Shown here one piece after another: positions 25,496 through 33,842 of a stretch of 64,000 nucleotides of DNA (within the stretch, counting starts at the first letter, position 1; every line of letters begins with the position of its first letter). A program made the position numbers and the translations under genes. The stretch comes from CAVQBL01 sp963710715 (lineage in GTDB: Bacteria > Pseudomonadota > Gammaproteobacteria > DSM-16500): NCBI GenBank assembly GCA_963710715.1, contig CAVQBL010000015.1:62001-126000 (forward strand), written 5' to 3'. Under the pieces are notes generated by a model. The model ran no database searches, was not told the origin of the DNA, and saw only the letters and a program-made list of their open reading frames with translations.

Positions 25496-26104
25496 ATGGA
25501 CACAGCAACAAATAGACAATTAGGAGAGAAAGAAGCAAGTGGTATAGGTGCAAGCCACGCCACCTTCTTTAGTAGCTATACAAAAGAGCAAGAGAAAGCA
25601 ACACAGGTTACCCATAATTTGTTACAGCGTATTAATGTAAGAAAAAACCTTCAACTTTTGCTAGACGACCCACACCTCTTATTCCTCCCTGTCACAGTGA
25701 ATAATCGCCATGGGCAACCAATCACGGGAACAATTTTACAAATCGTTGCAACGGCTGAAGCTCTTGTAACAAATGAAATGAAAGCAGAGAAAACTGCAAC
25801 CCCTAACACAAGCGAAATGGATAAAGATGAAAAAGATTACGAGCTAATTAGGAAATTACTTAGCCATGGAACAAGAATGCAAATCGGTGCAGCGACTGAA
25901 ATGCTTAGAGAAAAAGAAAAAGCAGGTAAAAACCCTTATGAGCTAATTGAGCCAGTTGAGTTATTACGCATTTGCTTTTTTTCAAACCTCGATGAATACA
26001 ACAGGCAACTAAGCTCGTATAAGGCAAAAACATCCGTGATGGACTCTATCTCTGAAGGCTTGTCTAAAGCAATGAGCTACGTTATCGGCACGTCTCGATT
26101 GTGA
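25496..26104 (+). CDS. Hypothetical protein, possible effector
   Basis: A 202-aa soluble protein I do not recognise. No signal peptide or membrane helix is evident. The N-terminal 45 residues are Ser/Thr/Gln-rich, a helical hydrophobic block NLQLLLDDPHLLFLPVTV follows, and the C-terminal half is helical (LIEPVELLRICFFSNLDEYN). A strong ribosome binding site (gggagg) precedes the ATG. It stands alone between the TPR protein and the AbiE-like module. Confidence 0.65.
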   Translation: MDTATNRQLGEKEASGIGASHATFFSSYTKEQEKATQVTHNLLQRINVRKNLQLLLDDPHLLFLPVTVNNRHGQPITGTILQIVATAEALVTNEMKAEKTATPNTSEMDKDEKDYELIRKLLSHGTRMQIGAATEMLREKEKAGKNPYELIEPVELLRICFFSNLDEYNRQLSSYKAKTSVMDSISEGLSKAMSYVIGTSRL

Positions 26105-26153
26105 GCTCGCTAAGGTGGACACGCTGACGCTTTGTCCACCCTGCTACAACTGC

Positions 26154-26270
26154 CACCACGCAATCCACCATTTTTTCAATGGTGTGAGATCAATAAAATT
26201 TCCAGCACACAGAAATTATCTGCTTGAATAATATGTAATGTCTGCAAAGCGATTTGGCAACGAATACCCG
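26154..26270 (-). repeat. Duplicated 3' end of the squalene/phytoene-synthase-like gene
   Basis: About 115 bp closely match 27968-28084, the 3' end of the synthase-like gene, in the same orientation. On the minus strand it still reads IALQTLHIIQADNFCVLE. The two copies bound the AbiE-like module at 26495-27872 as direct repeats. The stretch from 26271 to 26430 has no recognisable gene. Confidence 0.75.
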
Positions 26271-26430
26271 ACAATCGCCCTCCGCTCCGGCTTGTGATAA
26301 TATACGGATTGTTTAACGCTTCCTCTAAGCTAGTCCTCACGCTCCCAAATAACAACACACTAGCTCATTATTATTATGTCATTGATTATTAATGTTTTTT
26401 ATACATTACGCTTATTTTTATTTCATTTTT

Positions 26431-26472
26431 ATAATACCAGCAGTCGACACATATGTCGATTTTTGGTATTAT
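26431..26472. promoter_or_regulatory. Nested 42-bp dyad upstream of the AbiEii-like gene (probable operator)
   Basis: Outer arms ataatacca/tggtattat (9 bp, perfect) and inner arms tcgac/gtcga (5 bp, perfect) share one centre at 26451/26452. The dyad ends 22 bp before the ATG at 26495, just upstream of the ribosome binding site (gggagg). AbiEi-type antitoxins repress their operon through inverted repeats upstream, so this is the likely operator. Confidence 0.65.
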
Positions 26473-26494
26473 AAATAAGAGGGAGGCAATCTAT

Positions 26495-27268
26495 ATGAAA
26501 ATATATAATCCCAGGCAATATGTAGAATTATTTCACCTACTCTTTCTTAGCCAATTGGGGCGAAAGCTTGATAAAAAGCTTTATGCACTAAAAGGTGGAT
26601 GTAATATGCGCTTTTATTTTAATAGCATTCGCTACTCTGAAGATATGGATATTGATATTCAAACTATTAACAAAGAAACATTACATAAGAACGTTAATCA
26701 GATACTCGGCTCAACCCCGTTTAAACATATTCTACAAACTTACAATATGGAAATTTTAAACACAAGCGCTCCCAAACAAACGCCCACCACACAACGATGG
26801 AAAATTTCATTGAAATCGTCAGCAAGCACATTACCTCTACATACTAAAATAGAATTTTCTCGTCGCAAACTTGGCAATGATGTGAGTTTTGAAGCAATAA
26901 ATCCACAGATATTGAAACAATATTCACTCACACCTATCATGGCAAATCATTACTCTATGCAAAGCATGTATGAACAGAAAATTTTGGCACTCGCTTTGCG
27001 TAATGAAACACAATCAAGAGATATTTTTGATCTATATCTTCTTATTGGTTCAGGAGTCGATTTGAAATTGTTAGGCACAGAAGCAACGCAACATTTACCA
27101 ACTGCAAAAACTAATGCCATGAGCATGACTTTTGCAGATTTTAAAGGACAAGTCATCGCTTATCTGCCAGAAGATTACCAGCAACAATACGATGATGAAT
27201 CCGTATGGAATAGCATTGTAAAGAAAGTAATACAATCATTGGATGAGCATCAAAATGAAATTAATTGA
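26495..27268 (+). CDS. AbiEii-like nucleotidyltransferase, putative toxin
   Basis: 257 aa. The nucleotidyltransferase core is ALKGGCNMRFYF followed by RYSEDMDIDI, the KGG...RxSxDxDxD arrangement of AbiEii / DUF1814 toxins; MYEQKILAL and RDIFDLYLL follow as in the family. I chose the ATG at 26495, with gggagg upstream, over an earlier in-frame ATG at 26453 that lies inside the operator dyad. AbiEii-type enzymes modify nucleic-acid or nucleotide targets and give phage-linked abortive infection. The toxin precedes the antitoxin, the reverse of the classical abiEi-abiEii order, and the two overlap. Confidence 0.85.
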   Translation: MKIYNPRQYVELFHLLFLSQLGRKLDKKLYALKGGCNMRFYFNSIRYSEDMDIDIQTINKETLHKNVNQILGSTPFKHILQTYNMEILNTSAPKQTPTTQRWKISLKSSASTLPLHTKIEFSRRKLGNDVSFEAINPQILKQYSLTPIMANHYSMQSMYEQKILALALRNETQSRDIFDLYLLIGSGVDLKLLGTEATQHLPTAKTNAMSMTFADFKGQVIAYLPEDYQQQYDDESVWNSIVKKVIQSLDEHQNEIN

Positions 27269-27872
27269 TGCTTACACAGAATTGAAACAGCTGAAATTAC
27301 CTGTTCTGCAAACACAAGATGTTGCAGCTTACTTTGATATTAGCATCAACCATGCGAATAAATTATTATCACGAATCTCGGAGGCAAAGCAAATTATTCA
27401 CATAAGACGCGGAAACTGGGTATTTCCCGATACAGAACCACTCATATTACCTTGCCTGTTAACAGCGCCATTTCCTGCATATATATCATTACAAACAGCA
27501 TTGTATTATCACGGCATGATTTCACAAATACCAAACATTATCTACGCTGTTTCATTAGCTAGAACACGCTTATACAAAACTCCTATCGCCAACGTCTCAG
27601 TACATCACATACAGCCATCATTTTTTTTTGGTTATGATGAAATAAATAATAACGGATTATTAAAAATAGCTACCCCTGAAAAAGCACTTCTCGATATCTT
27701 TTATTTGAGCCAAACAAAATCACGCCTATTTCGCTCACTACCTGAAGTAGAATTACCTAAAAATTTTAAATTATCAATCGCAAATAAGATGATTGATAAA
27801 ATTACATCCATTAGAAAAAAAACCTTAGTAAAGCGTCGTTTTTCTGAATTTATTGACACCATGAATAAATAA
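27255..27872 (+). CDS. AbiEi-like antitoxin / transcriptional regulator
   Basis: 205 aa. The N-terminal winged-helix part has VLQTQDVAAYFDISINHANK, then RRGNWVF. The AbiEi domain reads TAPFPAYISLQTALYYHGMI, VSLARTRLYKTP and GLLKIATPEKALLDIFYL. It starts inside the end of the nucleotidyltransferase gene (overlap of 14 bp from the ATG at 27255), so the pair is coupled. It is expected to neutralise the toxin and repress from the dyad at 26431. After its stop about 95 bp without recognisable content lead to the synthase-like gene. Confidence 0.85.
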   Translation: MKLIDAYTELKQLKLPVLQTQDVAAYFDISINHANKLLSRISEAKQIIHIRRGNWVFPDTEPLILPCLLTAPFPAYISLQTALYYHGMISQIPNIIYAVSLARTRLYKTPIANVSVHHIQPSFFFGYDEINNNGLLKIATPEKALLDIFYLSQTKSRLFRSLPEVELPKNFKLSIANKMIDKITSIRKKTLVKRRFSEFIDTMNK

Positions 27873-27967
27873 ACCTGATGGAGTAAAAATCTGTAATCTT
27901 GTATCTTGGTTGACTAATATTGATTTGCAAAATACCGCTGAAAAATAACTCGCTTTTTTGCTTCATT

Positions 27968-28777
27968 TTACCACCACACAATCCACCATTTTTTCAATGG
28001 AGTAAGATCGATAAAATTTTCTAGTACGCAAAAATTATCCGCTTGAATTTGTTTCAATGTCTGTAAAGCAATTTCACTGCGAGCAATAAAATTCATTAAT
28101 TCGCTTTTTGACTGCGGTGTCAGCGCTGATTTTGCTGTGCCATAAGCACGCAAAATTTTTTCAGCTTGAAATTGCAATAAATTGCGAATCTCAGGCGTGG
28201 TTTTACTCTGGCGTAAACTCAATGGCGTCACTTGAAACTGTTTTAATTCATCCTCAGAAAAATAAATCAATCCACGTTGCACATAAGCACGCAAATGCTG
28301 AATATAATTCACTAATTCAATTACTAGCATAAATTGGTAAATCGTTTCTGGCGAGACACGCTCTTTTTTTTGCAACACATCAGCAATCAGTAATTCTCGC
28401 ACCCCCGCGGTACGCATCCAATGCACAACCACTTCTGAAAAATCGACGAATGTAGCAAATGATAAGCTTTGCTCTACTCCATCTATCATTTCAATAAATT
28501 TTAGTACCGGAAGTGAAAATTGGGGAATTATTTTTTGCAAAACAATAGCCGCAGGATGGTCTGGTTTGGGTTTAATTAATTCTTGGCACCACCAATTAAA
28601 TTTCGCTTGTGCGACTTGTAAATCATTACATTCAAATAATATATCTTCCAATTCTTTATAAAATGCATAAATTGCAACAACTGCATCACGTTGTTGGAGC
28701 TCGAGTTTTCTTAAGCTGTAGTAAAGTGCAGAGGTAGGGGGAGCGGCTTTTTGATAACAGTATTTTTCAGGGGTCAT
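27968..28777 (-). CDS. Squalene/phytoene synthase-like protein with degenerate catalytic motifs
   Basis: A 269-aa protein with the all-helical trans-isoprenyl synthase fold pattern: YYSLRKLELQQRDAVVAIYAFYKELEDI near the start. In true synthases the first motif is DDxxD; here it is EDILF. The second, normally around RDxxED, reads HLRAYVQRG, so the metal-binding aspartates are lost. This resembles the non-catalytic NDUFAF6-like branch linked to complex I assembly more than HpnC/HpnD, which is inference. The final segment LKKWWIVWW is Trp-rich. Its 3' end is duplicated at 26154. Confidence 0.75.
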   Translation of the reverse strand: MTPEKYCYQKAAPPTSALYYSLRKLELQQRDAVVAIYAFYKELEDILFECNDLQVAQAKFNWWCQELIKPKPDHPAAIVLQKIIPQFSLPVLKFIEMIDGVEQSLSFATFVDFSEVVVHWMRTAGVRELLIADVLQKKERVSPETIYQFMLVIELVNYIQHLRAYVQRGLIYFSEDELKQFQVTPLSLRQSKTTPEIRNLLQFQAEKILRAYGTAKSALTPQSKSELMNFIARSEIALQTLKQIQADNFCVLENFIDLTPLKKWWIVWW

Positions 28778-28787
28778 GGTATTGGCA

Positions 28788-31361
28788 TCACACTAATCCT
28801 TTCAAACGATAAATAAAATCCAGCGCATCGCGTGGCGAAAATTTATCAGGATCAAGCTCTTTAAGCAATGCAAGCGCTGGGTGTTCTTCTTTCTGGGACG
28901 CCACTGAAAAAATATCATGCTGCTGAGGCGTAGCTTGTACAACATGCGCCTGATTTTCTAATTCTTGTAATTTTTGTTTCGCTAATTGAATCACAGGGCG
29001 TGGCACACCTGCTAATTGCGCAACTTGAATACCATAACTTTGATTTGCAGGACCTGCATTCACTGTATGCAGAAAAATAATTTTCTCCCCTTGCTCCGTT
29101 GCATCAAAATGCACATTTTTAACCGTAGCAATTTCATCTTCTAATGCAGTCAATTCAAAATAATGCGTAGCAAATAAAGTGAATGCCCTAATTTTTTGCG
29201 CAAAATACTCTGCGCAAGCAAAAGCTAAAGATAAACCATCAAATGTACTTGTACCACGACCAATTTCATCCATCAAAACTAAACTGTGTTGTGTTGCATT
29301 ATGCAAAATATGTCGCAGTTTCTGTCATCTCAACCATAAACGTTGAACGACCACTCGCCAAATCATCTGCAGCACCAATGCGAGTGAAGATACGATCGAC
29401 TAAACCAACACGCGCAGATTTCGCCGGCACAAAACTACCCATATGCGTTAACAAAACAATTAAAGCAATTTGTCGCATATAAGTTGATTTACCACCCATA
29501 TTCGGACCTGTAATAATTAACATACGTTTTTTATCATTTAAATTCACATCATTGGGCACAAAGGGTTTTTCAAGAACAGCTTCAACAACAGGATGCCGCC
29601 CTGCAGCAATATTAATTTCGGCTGTCATCTGGTTAATTCAGGACAACACAAATTTAAACTATCTGCGCGTTCAGCTAAATTCGTTAATACATCTAATTCT
29701 GCTAAGGCTTGCGCTGAATCTTGCAGTGGATTTAATTCAACAAAATTTTTCTAGCAACTCCTCATATAATACTTTTTCTAGGCAAGTGCTTTGTCGCGGC
29801 TGCTTAATGCTTTATCTTCAAATGCTTTCAATTCCGGCGTAATAAATCGCTCAGCATTTTTTAATGTTTGACGACGAATATAATCAGCGGGCGCTTGTTG
29901 TGCTTGCACGCGACTAATTTCGATATAAAATCCATGCACACGGTTATAACCCACTTTTAATGTAGGAAAGACCCGTGCGTTTTTTTTCGCGCTCTTCCAA
30001 TTCCAATAAAAATTGACCGGCATTTTCACTGAGCGCAAGTAATTCATCTAACTTGGCATCGTATCCTTGCGCGATCACACCCCCTTCTCGAATCGTAACC
30101 GGTGGATTTTCAATGATTGCTGTTTGCAACAAAGAATAACATTTCTGGAAATTCTCGTATTTGTTGCGCGAGTTTTTTTAATAATGATTCAGCAGAAGCA
30201 ATTAACATGACGCAATTGTTTTTGTATTTCAGGAAGAGTTTGTAAAGTACTGCGCAATTCAACTAAATCGCGCGGGCGCGCTGTTTTCAATGCAACTCGG
30301 GATAAAATACGTTCTAAATCACCCACACCACGCAACACATTGTGCAAAGCTAAATAATTTCTATCAATTAAAAGTGTTTTAATTGTTTGTTGTCGCGTAC
30401 GCAAAACAACATGATCACGTAAAGGACGATTAATCCAGCGTTTTAATAAACGACTTCCCATCGCAGTCGCTGTGTGATCAAACACAGCAGATAAAGTATT
30501 TTCATTACCACCTGAAAGATTGGTGGTTAATTCTAAATTTCGCGCGTTGCTGCATCCAGCAACACACTGTCTTCGCGCCGCTCTACTGACAGTGCACGAA
30601 TATGTGGCAATGCTGTGCGTTGCGTTTCTTTGACATATTGTAATAAGCAGCCTGCTGCAGAAATCGCAAGCGGCATATCCGTACAACCAAAACCTGCAAG
30701 ATCGTGCGTTTGCATTTGTTGTGTTAGCAAACGAAGTGCCGTCGTCATATTCAAAATCCCATGGCGGACGCCTTCTGATTCCCGCACGTGAAATAGCTAA
30801 AGGAAAATCTTCACTGATTAATAATTCGGTGGGTTTTAATCGTTCTAATTCACTGTAAAGTGCTTCTTGGCTTTGCACTTCTAATAAATGAAAACGTCCG
30901 CTGCTAATATCGACAGTCGCAATTCCGTAATGATTATCTTTTCCATGTACAGCCGCTAATAAATTATCTTGGTTATCCTCAAGAAATGCTGCGTCACTCA
31001 CTGTACCCGGTGTTAGAATACGCACCACTTGACGCTCAACCGGGCCTATACTCGTTTTGGGATCACCGATTTGTTCACAAATCGCAATGGATAATCCTTG
31101 GCGTAATAACTTAGCCATATAAGACTCGGCTGCATGATAAGGCACACCTGCCATGGGAATGGGTTTACCAGAAGATTGTCCACGCGCGGTTAAAGTAATA
31201 TCCAGTAAACGTGCAACTTTTTGCGCATCTTCAAAAAATAATTCGTAAAAATCTCCCATGCGATAAAATAATAGCGTATCCGCGTGCTCCGCTTTGATAC
31301 GCAAGTATTGTTGCATCATAGGTGTATGATTTTTTATTGCATCCATTAATTCTGCAGTCAT
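28788..31361 (-). pseudogene. mutS: DNA mismatch repair protein MutS, multiple frameshifts
   Basis: Reads from MMQQYLRIKAEHADTLLFYRMGDFYELFFEDA (domain I) through the connector and lever regions to the ATPase with ITGPNMGGKSTYMRQIA and LMDEIGRGTSTFDG, and the C-terminal LDFIYRLKGLV. The reading frame breaks at about 30770, 30545, 30200, 30140, 30000, 29770, 29630 and 29310. The first two breaks compensate each other. All protein segments are well conserved, as expected for sequence errors or very recent loss. If real, the strain would lack mismatch repair. The length without breaks would be about 855 aa, the family length. Confidence 0.88.
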
Positions 31362-31398
31362 TGTTTTTACCTACTTAAACATATGATAGTCTTATACT

Positions 31399-31430
31399 AG
31401 AGTTCTTTCCAAACCAATGGAAAGAACTCT
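31399..31430. repeat. Perfect hairpin made of element-B arms
   Basis: agagttctttcc and ggaaagaactct are perfect 12-bp arms around aaaccaat. The first 17 bases equal the left end of the palindromic element at 31964, so this looks like that element with its core removed. It lies between mutS and pncC, which diverge. Confidence 0.7.
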
Positions 31431-31459
31431 ACCCTGAGTCGTAAACAAGGTAAAGAAGC

Positions 31460-31954
31460 ATGACAACAACAACTGAACAGCTCGTGACAAAGATTGGCGA
31501 AAAATTAAAAAAACGTGAATGGAAACTTGCTACTGCTGAATCATGCACGGGCGGTGGTCTAGCTTATGCACTTACCCGCATTTCTGGTAGCTCTGAATGG
31601 TTTGAACGTGGCTTTGTCACTTATAGTAATAGTGCCAAAGAAGAAATGTTAGGCGTATCGACTATCATCCTGGCCAAATTTGGCGCTGTTAGTGAAGAAA
31701 CCGTGCGCGAAATGGCTGAAGGGGCATTACAACATAGCCAGGCACAGGTGAGCGTTGCTATCACCGGCATTGCCGGCCCTACCGGTGGAACCCCTGAAAA
31801 ACCCGTGGGAACAGTTTGGTTTGCTTGGGCGGGAATCAATTTAACCACTAAAACACAGGTTTATCATCTGTCAGGAGACAGAGACTCCATTCGTGAGCAG
31901 TCCATTAGGATTGCGTTGGAGGAGTTAATGAATATAGTGGGGAGATACCATTAA
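31460..31954 (+). CDS. pncC: Nicotinamide-nucleotide amidase (CinA C-terminal domain)
   Basis: 164 aa, the stand-alone CinA C-terminal domain that deamidates NMN to nicotinate mononucleotide in pyridine salvage. Signatures: TAESCTGGGLAYALTRISGSS, VTYSNSAKEEMLGV, AITGIAGPTGGTPEKPVGTV. It begins with ATG after aaggtaaag. Intact, although mutS before it and recA after it are riddled with indels. The pncC-recA-recX-alaS order is conserved in gammaproteobacteria. Confidence 0.93.
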   Translation: MTTTTEQLVTKIGEKLKKREWKLATAESCTGGGLAYALTRISGSSEWFERGFVTYSNSAKEEMLGVSTIILAKFGAVSEETVREMAEGALQHSQAQVSVAITGIAGPTGGTPEKPVGTVWFAWAGINLTTKTQVYHLSGDRDSIREQSIRIALEELMNIVGRYH

Positions 31955-31963
31955 AAATATAGT

Positions 31964-32106
31964 AGAGTTCTTTCCAAACCTAGTATTTTGTTGTTAATCG
32001 AGGCGCACCGAGTAACGCAGCGGAGTGTATGTTGGTGATACATGAGCAGCGTAACGCAGGTGCAACGAAGATTAACAACAAAAGACGCGGGTTTGGAAAG
32101 AACTTT
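31964..32106. repeat. Palindromic element B, about 143 bp
   Basis: Arms agagttctttccaaacc and ggtttggaaagaacttt pair at 16 of 17. Inner arms ttttgttgttaatc/gattaacaacaaaa are perfect. The core cgcagcggagtgtatgttgg ... gatacatgagcagcg matches the core of element A (3701-3843), which has unrelated arms and the same length. It lies between pncC and recA. The 126 bp from 32207 to recA hold no recognisable LexA box. Confidence 0.8.
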
Positions 32107-32130
32107 AGTGTATACTCAGATAGTTCTCAA

Positions 32131-32206
32131 TGTAGGGTGGGCAAAGCGAAGCGTGCCCACCATTTCATTGATTGTGGTGGGCACGCTTCGCTTTGCCCAC
32201 CCTACA
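32131..32206. repeat. Perfect 32-bp inverted repeat hairpin
   Basis: The left arm starts tgtagggtgggcaaagcgaa and the right arm is its exact reverse complement over 32 bp, with a 12-base loop. GTAGGGTGGGC-type palindromes are scattered in many bacterial genomes. Could act as a bidirectional terminator ahead of recA. Confidence 0.85.
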
Positions 32207-32332
32207 TCTGCACTCGTTCTCGCAACAAAAAATTTCCTTCTTCTCAGCGCAACCTCTAGTACCCTTCCCCAGAAAACTTATGTCATAATCAGATCTTATT
32301 TTTATAAACTACTATTCTCAAAGGACAATCCA

Positions 32333-33380
32333 ATGGAAGAAAACAAAAAAAAAGCCCTAGCGGCAGCTTTAAGCCAAATTGAACGCCAATTTGGTAAAGG
32401 TTCAGTCATGCGCTTAGGTGACGCCAGCCATCGTGCGTGATATTGAAGTGATTTCTACCGGTTCACTCACTCTAGATATTGCTCTTGGCATTGGCGGTTT
32501 ACCTAAAGGTCGTAGTCGTTGAAATTTATGGACCCGAATCTTCCGGTAAAACCACACTTACCTTGCAAGTCATTGCAGAATGTCAAGAAAAGGAGGTACA
32601 GCCGCATTTATCGATGCTGAACATGCGTTAGATCCTGCTTATGCCAAACGTTTAGGCGTCAATGTTGACGAATTGCTTATTTCCCAACCTGATACCGGCG
32701 AACAAGCACTTAGAAATCACTGATATGCTAGTACGATCCAGCGCGGTAGATGTTGTCGTCATCGACTCCGTCGCTGCCCTCACCCCCAAAGCAGAAATTG
32801 AAGGTGAAATGGGTGATCAACACATGGGCTTACAAGCGCGTCTTATGTCGCAAGCACTGCGCAAACTTAACAGCAAATATCAAACGTTCTAATACATTAG
32901 TCATATTCATCAACCAAATCCGCATGAAAATTGGCGTAATGTTTGGCAACCCTGAAACCACCACTGGTGGTAATGCACTTAAAATTTTATGCTTCCGTCC
33001 GTTTAGACATCCGCCGTATTGGCAGTGTCAAAAAAGGCGATGAAATCATTGGTAGTGAAACTCGCGTCAAAGTGGTGAAAAACAAAGTCGCGCCGCCCTT
33101 CAAACAAGCTGAATTTGATATCCTTTACAACGAAGGTATTTCACGTGAAAGTGAAATCATTGAATCTGGGTGTGTTACAAGGTTTAGTTGATAAATCCGG
33201 TGCCTGGTTTAGCTATAATGGTCAACGCATTGGCCAAGGCAAAGAAAATGCGCGCATATATCTTGAAAGAACATCCCGAGTTGATGCAAGAAATTGAAAC
33301 CAAAATCCGCGAAAAAATGCTGGTTGCGGGCAACAAAAGCTCCTGTCAGTGAAGGCGCAACGGCAGAGGAAGAGGCTTGA
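32333..33380 (+). pseudogene. recA: Recombinase RecA, multiple frameshifts
   Basis: RecA catalyses homologous strand exchange and LexA cleavage. All segments are present and conserved: KALAAALSQIERQFGKGSV, YGPESSGKTTLTLQ (Walker A), FIDAEHALDP, VVIDSVAALTPKAEIEG (Walker B), FINQIRMKIGVMFGNPETTTGG, and an acidic C-terminus. The frame is broken about nine times: near 32437, 32516, 32597, 32711, 32875, 32982, 33167, 33266 and 33340. Most breaks are single-base insertions. Around these the amino acids match the family, so sequence error is more likely than decay. Without breaks the protein would be about 346 aa. Confidence 0.9.
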
Positions 33381-33839
33381 GACTTGAGCAAATAACCAGT
33401 GATAATCCGACGCAGAGCACTGAATCTTGCTCGCGCGCCGTGACATTCTCAGCATGAGTTACTGCAAAAATTACAGTGCGAAAGGTTATTATGGATGGGG
33501 AAATTCATCCACGTCCTTACTAAACCTTAGCAACACGAAGGGTTATTAAATAATGCGCGATTTGTAGAAAATTATATTCATTATCGCCGCACAAAAGGTT
33601 ATGGCCCACATACGCATTCGTCATGAATTACATGAGCGTGGCATTGCTGAAGATTTGATTGCAGACATCACATCAATATCGCTGATAATGCATGGTTTAC
33701 TGATGTGCGCAAAGTGTGGCAAAAACGGTTTAAAAACCAATTGCCACATGATTTTAAAACTCGCGCAAAACAAATGCGCTTTTTGCAATATCGAGGGTTT
33801 ACACAAGAACAAATTGAAAGTATTTACAGTGACAAATGA
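33381..33839 (+). pseudogene. recX: Regulatory protein RecX, frameshifted
   Basis: RecX limits RecA filament growth. The best-kept part reads LLNNARFVENYIHYRRTKGYG, HELHERGIAEDLIA, then after a shift NAWFTDVRKVWQKRF and FLQYRGFTQEQIESIYSDK with stop at 33837-33839. The N-terminal part (33400-33530) is recognisable only in pieces and no clean start can be chosen. Same indel pattern as in recA and alaS. Confidence 0.75.
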
Positions 33840-33842
33840 ATC

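Noticed and set aside
32333..33380. recA as a genuine ancient pseudogene
   Set aside because: Amino acids are conserved right up to every break, without the substitutions expected of old decay; sequence error or a very recent event fits better.
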